From: Calamus simplicifolius
Taxonomy: Eukaryota > Streptophyta > Magnoliopsida > Arecales > Arecaceae
NCBI GenBank assembly: GCA_900491605.1
Contig: UESW01001856.1
Coordinates: 249,025-313,024, forward strand
DNA length: 64,000 bases
Reading direction: 5' to 3'
Below the pieces are notes generated by a model. It had not been told where the DNA came from, made no database searches, and saw only the letters and a program-made list of their open reading frames with translations. Positions 11,844 through 22,621 of the stretch are shown here, one piece after another. The position numbers were made by a program, and so were the translations under genes. Numbering within the stretch: position 1 is the stretch's first letter; each line of letters begins with the position of its first letter.

Positions 11844-12090
11844 CGCTTCAGAGAGAAAGCCCGAGATGCCAAAACTTCCGATATGGGCGCCAGAAATAAA
11901 GGAGTCCGCCACGTGGAACTTTGCTATCGCGGCTTGCTGAAAACGAGGCATTTCCTCCTTGAGCTACGGCGAAAAATGATGACGAAATAGCGGCCCGTAT
12001 TTACGAGATTATCATTGCTCGCCTTTTCGAATCTCCCAAATAAGATTGTTCCATAATTCTACTCCCTATATCCAAACTTACACTTCGGAC

Positions 12091-12108
12091 TAGGGAGTAT
12101 GGGGCATG
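12091..12108 (+). promoter_or_regulatory. Putative polypurine tract of Tat1
   Basis: A purine-rich run (TAGGGAGTATGGGGCA) sits immediately before the TG that opens the 3' LTR, the position where plus-strand DNA synthesis would be primed. Confidence 0.6.
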
Positions 12109-12253
12109 TGATGAGGGGTAAAATCGTTATTGCATTAATGACCGCCCACATCGACAATTGGGTCAGGTCCAATCCCAACATCCTACCAGCCAGCTGGTAT
12201 AACAGCCAAGCGACGAAGCCGAATCGCCTTTGATAAAGTCGGGTCACCCTGAC

Positions 12254-12470
12254 AACCTGAACCACTCTCATACCTCGGCAATCTGAGCCGACTATACCTC
12301 GGTAATCCGAGCTATCCTCATACCTCGGCAATCTGAGACGACCATACCTTGGCAACCTGAGCCGAGTCATTCTATACCTCGGTAATCCGAGCTATCCTCA
12401 TATCTTGGTAATCTGAGCCGACCATACATCGGCAACCCGAGCCGAACCATTCTATACCTTAAAAAACCAG
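12254..12470 (+). repeat. LTR-internal short tandem array
   Basis: Repeated units of the form ATACCTCGGCAATCTGAGCC alternate with CTCGGTAATCCGAGCTATCC, about seven or eight partial units. Each holds an imperfect CTCGGC/GCCGAG inverted repeat like the one in the 3' UTR array. A matching array lies in the Tat2 LTR at 33574-33790. Confidence 0.8.
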
Positions 12471-12788
12471 GTTATTCCTCACTCTGGCCAAACCAAGGCA
12501 TTCGAAATACCTGCGGAATCCGGCGCGGGAGAGTTTGAATTCATTATAACTAAATAAGATTCCAAGTAGGGAATCATACCCAGAAGTGGCCTAGGACCCA
12601 CAAGAGTGGCCTAGAGCCTACGTGATCACTGAATCTCAAAGCATCAACAAGCTCTCCCAGCCATCGATCCTCTAACCAAAAGATACAGATCCTACAGACC
12701 TCATAACAAACTTGATTCGAATCCGTTCTGAATCCTAATGGCTTTCATACCTCTCCTCGCGACATGCCCAAGGAACCAGGTGATCCCT

Positions 12789-12794
12789 TATAAA
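12789..12794 (+). promoter_or_regulatory. TATA box in Tat1 LTR
   Basis: TATAAA lies in the context CCCTTATAAATGCCAC and is matched by CCTCTATAAATACCAC at the same place in the Tat2 LTR. It is the likely promoter for the retrotransposon transcript, marking the U3/R border region. Confidence 0.7.
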
Positions 12795-13121
12795 TGCCAC
12801 GGTCCTCCAATCTCTTAGGTATGCAATTACTCATACTCACACTCATTCACTGGCTCAATATTCCATTGAAGCTCCCCCTGAGCTCAGAGCTCTCGAGAGA
12901 ACACCCACCTAAGGGGAACTCTTTTGTGAGAGTCTTCTCCTCACATTTGCTTGCTGTGAATCTCACTGATTTGGGCATCGGAGGGTCCTTTGCAAAGGGC
13001 AACCCCCATAGCACCCTCTGCGTGCGGACTGTCTTGCAGGTTTCGCCCAAGGCGACGAGATCAGCATCCGGATCTGGAGCCAGAAGCACACCAAGTCGGA
13101 GAACGGATTTCCATGGTAACA

Positions 13122-13860
13122 GTTACCATGCAAAGTTTCTTCGAAGCAGCGACTGACAACTTCGAGATAATGTACACTGGTCACTGGACTCAATCCTTGC
13201 GACCATATCCAAAATTATTTTCCAACACAAACCATTGGCTTTCATCAATTTCTTTTAAGATGCGTTACAAAATTAAATATAGGGATCGTGTATTTTGTCA
13301 ACGACTTATAATAGCTAATTAGAAGATTTTACGATCAATGAGGAACCATGCGTTAAGAAAATTTTATTATCAAGATGAGTATTTTCACAAACCAACTGAC
13401 AACTAGGAAGCAATGTATGCTGAACTCTATTCTTACGAGTGTATCTAAAAAGATTTTTCAACGCAAACTATTCATCACTTCTTTTGAGATACGGTACAAA
13501 ATTTAGTATACAAATGAACGAGGGAAAAACTAGAAACTGAGAACTGTGGGACAGTGTATGTCGAACTCTATCCTTAGAGTGTATCTAAAAAGATTTTTCA
13601 ACGCAAACTATTCGTCATTTCTTTTAAGATGCGTTAGGAAATTTAATATAAGGATCCACGAGGGCCGACTACTTTAAGAAAATTTTGTTACCATATCGCG
13701 CAACTATGACGCAAGTCTATCCTTAACGAGTGTATCTAAAAAGATTTTGCAGCACAAAACTGTTCATTATTTCTTTTAAGATAGATTACGAAATTAAATC
13801 GGCATTAATATTCGAACAATCGAGAGAACACTGGATAAACATCCAATGCGAATCTGGACA
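13122..13860 (+). repeat. Degenerate tandem repeat region of the A family
   Basis: Imperfect copies of a unit of about 130-240 bp follow each other. Each contains CTCTATCCTTACGAGTGTAT, then AAAAAGATTTTTCAACGCAA, then a CATCACTTCTTTT stretch, a TACGAAATT stretch and AAGAAAATTTTGTTACCAT. The same family recurs at 18190-19240, 33180-33420, 57089-57520 and 61840-62750. It always lies upstream of a TATAAAA block or is interrupted by a Tat LTR. No coding capacity is evident. Confidence 0.7.
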
Positions 13861-13863
13861 GCC

Positions 13864-13870
13864 TATAAAA
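13864..13870 (+). promoter_or_regulatory. TATA box of block A unit 1
   Basis: TATAAAA in the context ACAGCCTATAAAAGCGATGC is a strong TATA-type promoter match. The surrounding about 150 bp is nearly identical in four places in the window. Confidence 0.55.
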
Positions 13871-14006
13871 GCGATGCAAGGGATGGGTTTAGCATTCGAA
13901 ATGGATTGTTCTCTCTTTCTCTCCCTGAAATACAACCCTGACTCCCCTTGATCCCTTCTCTCGGAGAGAGAGGCCATCCCTCTTCCAAGAAGCACTAGAG
14001 AGACAG

Positions 14007-14366
14007 ATGAGGAAGCGGAAGTCGAAGGCAAAGCCATCACACATGATGGCCCTTGTATTTGGTGGTCTCATGCCATCCATACCTAATTGTCTCATAATGG
14101 GCGAGTTCTTGGAGCTATCAATGAGGGGGATGAACTGTTCTATCTGCCATAATAAGACTGCATTTCGGGTGTTGCAGCTCACCTATTCCTCCTACTTTGA
14201 TGTCCCCAGTCCTCGGTTGCTGTCATGGGGTGTTGCAGCCAGTTCATTGCAAATGCCAATGACATTACCTGTTGGAAATGTTCCCCAACGACCAAAGCAT
14301 CTGTTTTTCTCCTCCAAAGCAGCCACCACCTACTTGTCCATTGGAATGTGGTGGATGGATGACTAA
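14007..14366 (+). other. Exon-like frame of unknown identity, block A unit 1
   Basis: An ATG about 140 bp after the TATA box opens a frame starting MRKRKSKAKPSHMM. In the other three copies it is exactly 48 codons. Here a one-base deletion near 14130 removes the stop and extends it to 119 codons. I recognise no family. It could be the first exon of an unknown host gene, part of a transposon, or noncoding. The changes between copies that I can see are mostly amino-acid-changing, which argues against strong coding constraint. Confidence 0.25.
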
Positions 14367-14379
14367 CAAGTGTATGAAC

Positions 14380-15590
14380 AACCATTTGTAATTGATTTGT
14401 TATTTAATAGATACCGCGGTTTTAGATAAAAAAATGTCATTGATGAATGATATGTATAAAATTTAAATAGATAGATATTTTTAAAAATAGTTACCTTGGG
14501 CGCAATGAAATAAATTTCATCTATGAAAATGTTTCAACATATATAAGTCATTAATTAATATCAATTTCATTAAGAAAAAAAAGTAATTAATATCAATATT
14601 CATTAAGAAAAAAAAAAGGGAGACAAGCAAAAAAAGGGCTGATCATTACTTTATATGAGATACATATAAATTTGAATTAGATGGTGTAAAAGAGTTTTGA
14701 ACGTGATGAATATTCTATATATGAAGGTTATATATGAAACCTAATGTAGTTACCCAATATATCATTTCCCTTTGTCACTACTTCGAGAAGCATCTGCAAA
14801 TATTCTTTAATATTATTGAATCTTCATCATCATGGATTGTTGTGTCCAGGAAAAGGATTAAAGATAACATTCTGCACAACTAAATCATAAAGTACGTCTT
14901 AGTTTGAATTGTAGATTTCATGTTAAGAATTGTACTAATTTTTCTTAGTTAAAATTCTATTTAGTGTCTTAGATCAATGTCTTAGATCAAGGTTCAAATT
15001 AAGGAGATAGAGGTTTTAAACCTTTGAGCTAATAGCTTTTATGATTTTTCCAATTTCAAATATTATTCAAATATAATAAGCAATAGAGACACTAAAAGAT
15101 AACAAAAATTTTGAATGATAAAGCAATTAACCGGCAAATAACTGATATAGAAAACGCTTTAAAGTTCTCCATTGAAATTGTTGGTTTTATAAATTAATAC
15201 ATGAAATTAATTCGCATGAAACTCTAAAATAATATTTTTATTTATCAACAAATGGCTAGTGTTTATTGAGGCATTGAGGCGTTTATTCGAAGCAAGTTAC
15301 TATTTAATACAAAATTTGAATTGTGAATAAAATATCTAATGTTGATATAATTTTTTGAAAAATAAGAATTTTTGCAAGCTATGATATAAAGCTACCAAAA
15401 ATTAGCTAGCGCTATGATAAGAAACGGGAGGAAAAAGGAGAAGAAGAAGAAGAGAAAAAGGGAAAACGAAGGGGATGGCTGCCGGCGATAGCCAGCGCTA
15501 GGCCGATCGAAATTTAATAGCGATAAGGCCAAGGAATACCAAGAGTCCCAGACTTACGAAGAGTCTTGTCTCCTGAGACTCTGTGTGGGC
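14380..15590. other. AT-rich noncoding spacer in block A1
   Basis: No gene is seen. The stretch has poly-A and poly-T runs, a duplicated TTAATATCAAT motif near 14555-14600 and a purine-rich run near 15425-15470. It is closely repeated at 58030-59240. Confidence 0.6.
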
Positions 15591-15599
15591 GCTGACCTA

Positions 15600-16920
15600 G
15601 CACCCAGCCAACACCTACTAACTAATACCTTTTGTTCAATAGGATGATAGAAAAGGTATCCAATACCTTTTTGAGAATAACCGATGAACCTACATTTTTC
15701 AGCCCTAGCATTTAGCTTATGTACAAATTCTTTTTTAACATAAGCTGGGCAATCCCAAATTTTAAGATGTTTAAGACTTGGCTTCTTGCCATTCCATAAT
15801 TCATATGGAGTGCTAGGAATTGATTTTGATAGTACTCTATTTATTACATATGCAGCAGTTTCTAGGGCATAACCCCGAAGGATATTGGAAGATCCGTGAA
15901 GCACATCATGGACCGTACCATGTCAAACAAGGAACGATTCCTCCTTTCTGCTACACCATTTAATTGTGGTGTATATGGAGGTGTCCATTCAGAGAGAATA
16001 TCATTATCCTTAAGATGATTAAGAAACTCGCTGGATAAGTATTCACCTCCTCGATCAGATCGAAGGATTTTAATACCTTTTCCAGTTTGTTTCTCAACCA
16101 TATTTTGATACTCTTTAAACTTTTCAAAGGCTTCGGATTTATGTTTCATAAGATACACATATCCGAACCTTGATAAATCATCTATAAATGTGATGAAATA
16201 AGAGTATCATCTATAGCTTGAGTTGACATGGGTCCACATACATCTGAATGTATTAACCCTAATAATTCAGTTACCCTTTCTCCATATCCAGTAAATGAAG
16301 ACTTGATCATTTTTCCAATGAGGCAAGATTCACAAGTTTTTAATGATTGAAAATCATAAGGTCCAAAGAAATTTTTGTTATATAACTTGTTAATCCTTGA
16401 CTTACTTATATGACCTAATCGGCAATGCCAAAGGAATGTTTCATTGGTACCATCTCTCTTTCTCCTTTTGTTTTTAACAAGCAACACATTATCATTGAGT
16501 GATAGAGTTAAAAGACCATTCATAAATTTTTTCATTCCAAAGAAGTCATTTGAATAAGATATAGAGCATCCATTGCTCTCAACTTTTATTTCATAACATT
16601 GTTTTAATAACAATGGTACAGAAATAATATTTTTGACTACATTTGGAATAAAATAATAATCTTTTAATTCAAGTATTTTGCCCAACTAGGTTCCAACAGC
16701 TTCTGCATGGATGGCCTCTCCACTCGCCCCATAAAGCTTGAAGTCACCTTTCTCCAACCTTCTAATTTTGTGAAGCCCCTTTTGATGCTTTATCGGTACC
16801 CTGCTTCAAACTTGCCAGGTACTTCTTACAATTCTTCTTCCAATGTCCTTTCTTACCGCAGAAGAAATAAGATCCATCATCCGAAGACTTCTTTGTCTTC
16901 TTCTTCTTGATGCACCCACT
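15600..16920 (-). pseudogene. Ty1/copia gag-pol fragment (zinc knuckle, protease remnant, integrase)
   Basis: Reading down the minus strand: a gag zinc knuckle near 16880-16830 (CGKKGHWKKNC), whose first cysteine is replaced by tyrosine. Next comes the segment just after the protease active site (AVGT near 16700), so the aspartic protease core itself is deleted. Then the pre-integrase domain (WHCRLGHISKSR, CESCLIGK), ELLGLIHSDVCGPM, and after a frameshift near 16190 the integrase core with LRSDRGGEY and LNGVAERRNRSL. The segment TPYELWNGKKPS lies in another frame near 15780. It ends near 15600 at a joint with unrelated DNA. A near-identical copy with the same lesions is at 59270-60585. Confidence 0.88.
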
Positions 16921-17442
16921 AGCCCATCAAAAATTGAGTAAAAATTAACGAGTAGCAAGTGAACTTGACTTATAAACACCTAACATATTTCTCTCCCAAC
17001 TTGATTAGTGGGTGAGCTCGGGGATTACACGAATCTATCCAAAATCCAAAAATAAGTTTCATTTCCTGATGGCTAGAAAGGATAACCATTTATGTCATAA
17101 AGGCTGACCTGATATGCTGTACACGTGTTTCGATCAAGAGGATTTTCACCCTTGTCAACAACCAATTTGAATAAAAAATTGAAGAAATATTGAAACCGTG
17201 TTTCACGGATTTTATCTTCAAAAATTCGTAATCAAGGTGGCCATAACGCGTGAACTTTATCCGAAGAAGCGAAATTTAATATAGGGATATTGTATTTTGT
17301 GCACGACTAATAATAGCTAATAAGAACATTTTATTCTTCAATTTTATTATGTGAGTGAATTAATTAACGTATTCGTTTTCATTTTTCCATGGCTACTACT
17401 GCATGGGTTCTTACTTCTCTTTGTGCTAGCTGTTTCTTTTCC

Positions 17443-17484
<42 letters not shown>

Positions 17485-18100
17485 AACACATGATCTAGAG
17501 AGCGCTACAAAACAAAAGATAATTAAAAAGAGGATTTGATGAGCTCCGAGCCTGGTCCCAAAGCGAGAGGCTCCAATCTCAGCAGTGTGGCTGGCACTAG
17601 TCATTGAATATTGAATCAACTGCATTCCAAGGATGTGATAGATAGTGAATTTTTCTTTGGTATATGAGATATGCTTGGGCCCCAATATATTATTACTGTC
17701 TTCCCAACTTCTTAGTATTTATGAGAATATGTTATCACCTTGTGCTGAGTAACAGGCTTCGTCACGCTAGGGGTGGGTCAGCGGACTAATTATTTCCAGG
17801 CGTTAAATTTGGTGGGGTTGGCTAATTTATGGTTGCAACCATGCACATAATAAATCCTACCATCTCTTCCAGAAGATCCAAAACATAAAAAAAAAAGAGT
17901 CCTATATATATATATATCCTGTGGTACGGAAAAGGGTAAAAAATTAAGAGAGTTTTATTCAAAACATAGAAACGTAGGTATGTACAATAATTTAACCTAT
18001 ATATCTATCCACATCCATCACGATCAGCAGTTTGTATATAGCTTGGATGGAGATCTAATTACTTGACTCGAATCAAAATCAACTAAATGTGGGTGTTGCG
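16921..18100. other. Noncoding region of block A1
   Basis: No gene is recognised. Part of it (about 17034-17280) recurs at 32891-33175 next to Tat2. It includes an AT microsatellite and several AT-rich runs. Confidence 0.5.
17443..17482. repeat. (AT)n microsatellite
   Basis: About 20 TA dinucleotides run without interruption. The duplicate copy at 61113-61128 has far fewer units, as expected for slippage after duplication. Confidence 0.95.
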
Positions 18101-18189
18101 TGCCATGGTGTAGCTATTTGCACGCACACCTACCATCCATTATGGCAAGCGATATGTGGCACCAACCTCAATTGGATGACATTAACTTA

Positions 18190-19240
18190 TGGATGCATCC
18201 AAAAAAAGGTTTTCCAACGCAAAGCCTCCATCAAGTCCTTTTAATATACGTTACGAAATTTAATTTAGGGATATTGTATTTTGTGCACTTCTAATAATAG
18301 CTAATAAGAAGATTTTACGATTAAGAAAATTTTGTTACCATGCGAAGTTTCTTCGAAGCAGCGACTAACAACTACGAGATAATGTATATTAAAAGGACTT
18401 ATAATATAGGGATTTTCCTTGCGACCGTATCCAAAAAGATTTTCAACACTTGGCATTCATTAATTTCTTTTAAGATGCGTTACAAAATTAAATAATACTG
18501 CAGGATCCATCATCCGAAGACTTTCCGTGGAAATTACCATGCGAAGTTTCTTCGAAGCAGAACTATGAGATAATGTACACTGGTCACTGGACTCTATCCT
18601 TGCGACCGTATCCAAAAAGATTTTGGCATTCATCAATTTCTTTTAAGATGCGTTACAAAATTAAATATAGGGACCGTGTATTTCATCAACGGCTTATATA
18701 GCTAATTAGAAGATTTTGCGATCAATGAGGACCCACTGCGTTAAGAAAATTTTATTATCAAGATGAGTATTTTCACAAACCAACTGACAACTACGAAGCA
18801 ATGTATGCTGAACTCTATTCTTACGAGTGTATCTAAAAAGATTTTTTCAACGCAAACTATTCATCACTTCTTTTGAGATACGTACGGTACGAAATTTAAT
18901 ATACAAATGAACGAGGAAGAAACTAGCAACCGAGAACTGTGGGACAGTGTATGTTGAACTCTATCCTTGGAGCGTATCTAAAAAGATTTTTCAACGCAAA
19001 CTATTCGTCATATCGAAATTTAATATAAGGATCCACGAGGGCCGACCGCTTTAAGAAAATTTTGTTACCATATCGCGCAACTATGACGCAAGTCTATCCT
19101 TACGAGTGTATCTAAAAAGATTTTGCAACACAAAACTATTCATTATTTCTTTAAAGATAGATTACGAAATTAAATCGGCATTTATATTCGAACAATCGAG
19201 AGAACAGTACTGGATAAACATCCAATGCGAATCTGGACAG
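18190..19240 (+). repeat. A-family degenerate tandem repeats, second array in block A1
   Basis: Several imperfect copies of the A-family unit occur here (AAAAAGATTTT, TTCTTTTAAGATGCGTTAC, AAGAAAATTTTGTTACCAT, TTTCTTCGAAGCAG). The region 18480-18770 has an extra rearranged unit compared with block A2. The array leads into the second TATA block at 19243. Confidence 0.7.
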
Positions 19241-19242
19241 CC

Positions 19243-19249
19243 TATAAAA
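19243..19249 (+). promoter_or_regulatory. TATA box of block A unit 2
   Basis: TATAAAA occurs in the same context as at 13864. Upstream it carries AGAACAGTACTGG, two bases longer than AGAACACTGG in unit 1. Confidence 0.55.
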
Positions 19250-19385
19250 GCGATGCATGGGATGGGTTTAGCATTCGAAATGGATTGTTCTCTCTTTCTC
19301 TCCCTGAAATACAACCCTGACTCCCCTTGATCCCTTCTCTCGGAGAGAGAGGCCATCCCTCTTCCAAGAAGCACTAGAGAGACAG

Positions 19386-19532
19386 ATGAGGAAGCGGAAG
19401 TCGAAGGCAAAGCCATCACACATGATGGCCCTTGTTTTTGGTGGTCTCATGTCATCCATACCTAATTGTCTCATAATGGGCGAGTTCTTGGAGCTATCAA
19501 TGAGGGGGACGAGCTGGTTCCATCTGCCCTAA
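19386..19532 (+). other. 48-codon exon-like frame, block A unit 2
   Basis: The frame starts MRKRKSKAKPSHMM and stops TAA at 19530-19532. It is the counterpart of the frames at 14007, 57672 and 62901. The product is unknown. After it the sequence contains a short direct duplication around TCTGCCCTAAGACTGCTTTG (near 19522 and 19560). Confidence 0.25.
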
Positions 19533-20600
19533 GACTGCTTTGGGTGCATCGCTGTCTCCATCTGCCCTAAGACTGCTTTGGGTCCATCTTCACAGAGGCA
19601 AAGATTAAGCTGACTGATTGATGTGCATGGTTGGGCAGAGATTAAGCTGCAGTTCTCTGTGTTTGATACGCTCCCAATATCTTCACATAGTGTTTTGGAG
19701 AGTGACTCAGCGACGGAAAAATAAATTCTTCTAATGTATCTATCTCAACAGTAAAAGCATAGCTATTACCTTCGTTTGCGCTGCAAATTACTGTAGATGA
19801 GATTACTTTTTTCTTGACATAATGCATGGAGAAAAAAAAGATCTTTAAAGCAGTGCTTTTGTCTTTCTTTTGGGGCAACTTTTTTTCATTTAATTATTGG
19901 AAAATCTGAATATAGATCAGAATGTTTCTTTTAAAGCAGTGCACCTGATTTCATTTGTTCCTTGATGGATGATGTATTGACTTAGAATGCCTCAATGTGT
20001 GGTGAAAGTCGCTTAATTTTGGTCCAAGTTGACCATGGCTTATCTCATATGCACAATTTTGCCATCTTCTCTCAATTTGGAAGGGATCTCTCGTGTAAAT
20101 ATGGGGATTCTTCAATGATGTAATGCTCATCGGCAAATTATTTGAAGTTTGAGTTTTGTGGCAAGGAGTACATAGAGGATCATGCATTCTAATTCTTCAT
20201 TTGACTGCTTCCTTTGTTTTTTGATTTGAGTCGTTGCCCATATCGCCATAAAGTCTTGCTTGATAAATTTCTATGCTCTATTTTACCTCTTCTAAGATAA
20301 ATTTCTAAGATGAGTGGCGGATGCCTGGGCCTAGTCCTTGGTCCAAGCTATCAGCATCATGGAAGAAGGCTTCCCACACAAGGAAAATGGTCCTGGCTTC
20401 GGTTGTGCCGTAATTCCTTTGGCTTCTTTGACCTCTCCATTTAGAAGGCATCCATCTGATAACTGCTGACACTAGAGATGTTCAGTATCATGCAGAGTCA
20501 TAGCTTAAATAACTGTGTTTCTACTTTCAGTTTTTACATTATATAAATGCATATGTAAGTTGATACAAATGTATCAGACTACAAATGAATCTTCTACCGC
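19533..20600. other. Noncoding region downstream of unit 2
   Basis: No gene is recognised. The part from about 20090 to 20480 matches 63654-64000 closely, while 19560-20080 differs from block A2. Confidence 0.5.
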
Positions 20601-21242
20601 TAGGGGTGCAACTTGGGCCGGATTCAACCCGAATCCGACTCACCGAACCCGATTTACAACAATGTTTAAACTCATGTTTTCCCAACCCGAACCCGAAAGA
20701 CCCAGGTTTCACCCGGCCCAATTTGTAATTGACCCGGGTTTGCGTTGACCGCAACCCAAACCCCAGATAACCCAAAACCGAGGGTTATCCGATATCGGAA
20801 CCGGGTTTTTGGGAGCGTTGAGGGCGCTAGTCGAGTCGGACGAGATGGCCAACTTAAGGACGAAAAGGGCAAGATCGTCGGTCGTAGGCGAGAAAAAGAA
20901 GGATAAACCTAAAGGCGGACCACCTGCACATTTCGTTTCAGATAAGACTTTTTTTTAATACAATGTTAAAGCCCCGAGTCCAGCTTATGCGTTCAGCAAA
21001 GGATTTTGTTTTTCCATCTCTGGGATCCATAATTCGGTATTTATTTACTTTGAAAAAAGCATGTTTTTTTTTCTCATCAACCCGAATTTTAACCCGAAAC
21101 TCAACCCGAACCCAATTTTTAAAAATAGGGTTAGGATTGAGGTTTTACAAATAAGGTTAGGGTTAGGGTTGACATTTTATAAATTGGGTTAGGGTTAGGG
21201 TTGAGAAAAATTTAAGTTTCAAGAGCCCGAGTTGCACCTCTC
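20601..21242. mobile_element. Non-autonomous hAT element with 8-bp target duplication
   Basis: The element opens TAGGGGTGCAACT and closes with the inverted AGTTGCACCTCTC. The duplicated target TCTACCGC flanks it at 20593-20600 and 21243-21250. An 8-bp duplication and a TAGGGGTG-type terminus are typical of hAT transposons. At 642 bp it has no transposase. The interior is rich in AACCCGAACCC and GGGTTAGGGTT runs, which explains the telomere-like look. A truncated relative is at 41202-41413. Confidence 0.85.
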
Positions 21243-21690
21243 TCTACCGCAGCTGGTGCTTGAAAAGTCAACATAGCTGATATTCTAATTTTAAAAATTA
21301 TGTTGCAGGTACCAAAAGTCAACATAGCTGATATTTCAGTTTGGATTATCGCTCAAAATAAGTAAGCCAATTATAATAATTTTTTAAAATTATTATTAAA
21401 ATTATTTTATTTTTGAAATATTAAAAATATTTATGTATTATATTATTTGAAAAATAGAAATTAAAATTTGTGGTACCTTATATATGTAAATGATTATTTG
21501 ATGTTATTATTTTGAAACTATTAAATATTTGGGACCCTGCAAATGCAAATGATTATTTGATATGGTTATTTGGTACTCTTGCAAATAGTTATTATTTTAT
21601 ACATACAATTGATCATTGATATGATTATTGAAAATTGCTAATTTTTAAAAAATTATACATGGTTTTGTTCATATATCAGGACAATAAATC

Positions 21691-21852
21691 ATGAGTTCAG
21701 ATAGGCAGTGGATGTATGCAAGATTAAAAAATGGATGGATAAGACCTGAATTTCTATTTGGGATTGAGCAGTTTGTGGATTTGCAAAAATGCATCCGGAA
21801 TGTATGGATGGTAAAAATTAAATGTCCTTGTAATCATCTACAGCAAATTTAA
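21691..21852 (+). pseudogene. CACTA transposase-associated domain exon
   Basis: A splice acceptor (TATATCAG) precedes ATG at 21691. The frame reads RQWMYARLKNGW, an FLFGIEQFV segment and IKCPCNHL, as in the N-terminal transposase-associated domain of plant CACTA tnp2 proteins (PF13963). The frame stops at 21850 and is then interrupted by about 1.1 kb of a different CACTA element before tnp2 resumes near 22955. Copy B2 has lost this exon through an internal deletion. Confidence 0.8.
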
Positions 21853-21869
21853 GGGATGGCAACGCTTTT

Positions 21870-22210
21870 AAAGTTATTTTCTGATGCTTTTTTAACGTCG
21901 AAAAATAGCCTTTCGACACTTTTTAAAGCGTTGTTAGGAGGGGGGTGACGAAGAAAATTTCTGATGCTTTTTAAAAGCATCGGGAAAAAGTAACTATGCC
22001 GATGCTTTTTAAAGCAAATTACTTTGCCGACGCTTTAAAACGCGTTGGCAACGTAATTAGCCGATGTTTTAAAATGCGTCGGCAGATTATAGTTTCCGAT
22101 GATTTTTAAAGCGTTGGGATTATGAATGTGCTGATGCTTTTTAAAGTGTCGGGATTATGAATGTGCCGACGTTTACAATAGCATTGGCATCTCCAACGAT
22201 AATTTTTTAA
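21870..22210. repeat. CACTA subterminal repeats (GATGCTTTTTAAAGCGTCGG type)
   Basis: About ten palindrome-like copies of GATGCTTTTTAAAGCGTCGG variants occur in 340 bp. Clusters of short inverted motifs like this are the transposase-binding subterminal repeats of CACTA elements. They differ from the subterminal motifs of the other two CACTA families in the window, so a third family is implied. Confidence 0.65.
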
Positions 22211-22621
22211 AAAAACTAAAATTAAAACATTTAAATTAAACCTGTATAATGCAATTAATAATCACATTGCTTACATTAAATTTATATTAAACCACAATGC
22301 AATCATAACAAACATAAAATCACATTTCATACATTCTTAAAATTAAAATTAAAATTTCAAAAAAAAATTCATTGCAATCAATTAAGAGAGTTACAATTTA
22401 AAGTTTAACAAAATTTAAAAATACATAAAATGGAAGATCTAAAATAAAAGTAGGCAAGGTCAATGATCTGTAGGAGGAAGATCGTCACCCTGTCCGCTTC
22501 AATCTATGCTCCAGGAGCCTATAAGAATAATTAAAAATGTTTAATTTGCTTAACTATCAATAACAATATATTAGATAAATAATTTATATAATATAAGAAT
22601 ATATATTTAATAATATATGTA

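Larger units (their letters stand above)
3599..13121 (+). mobile_element. Tat1: 3' part of a Tat-lineage Ty3/gypsy retrotransposon
   Basis: The element enters in mid-RNase H and runs through a second archaeal-type RNase H, integrase, a long 3' region with a tandem array, an antisense gene and the 3' LTR ending in CA at 13121. Two RNase H domains plus a large 3' region with an antisense ORF are known hallmarks of the Tat lineage (Tat/Ogre/Retand/RIRE2 types). The 5' LTR, gag, protease and reverse transcriptase are absent, cut at the copia joint. The second element at 33421-41201 aligns with it from 3599 to about 7310 and in the LTR, which fixes the boundaries. Confidence 0.88.
12109..13121 (+). 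repeat. 3' LTR of Tat1
   Basis: The segment opens TGATGAGGGGTAAAATCG and closes ATGGTAACA. The Tat2 5' LTR at 33421-34401 opens TGATGAGGGATAAAATC and closes ATGGCAACA, and the two align along their length with clear divergence. It carries an internal tandem array (12254-12470), a TATA box at 12789-12794 and a downstream region shared with Tat2. The start could be two bases earlier (12107), since TGTGATGAGG is ambiguous. Confidence 0.88.
13421..20480 (+). repeat. Segmental duplication block A, copy 1
   Basis: This about 7-kb block is repeated in direct orientation at 57089-64000 (offset near 43.6 kb). It has the same order of parts: repeat array, TATA block, AT-rich spacer, reverse-strand copia fragment, noncoding region, second repeat array and second TATA block. 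Identity is very high by eye, mostly isolated substitutions. Larger differences occur near 18480-18770 and 19540-20070. The copia frameshifts are shared, so duplication post-dates their decay. Confidence 0.88.

Noticed and set aside
13786..14040. 84-codon minus-strand frame kept in all four block A units (MMALPSTSASSS)
   Set aside because: It runs antisense through the TATA region. Near-identity of the copies explains its persistence, and there is no sign of a promoter on that strand.
21100..21215. GGGTTAGGG runs resembling telomere DNA
   Set aside because: They lie inside a hAT element with target duplication and are irregular; plant telomeres are usually TTTAGGG in perfect tandem.
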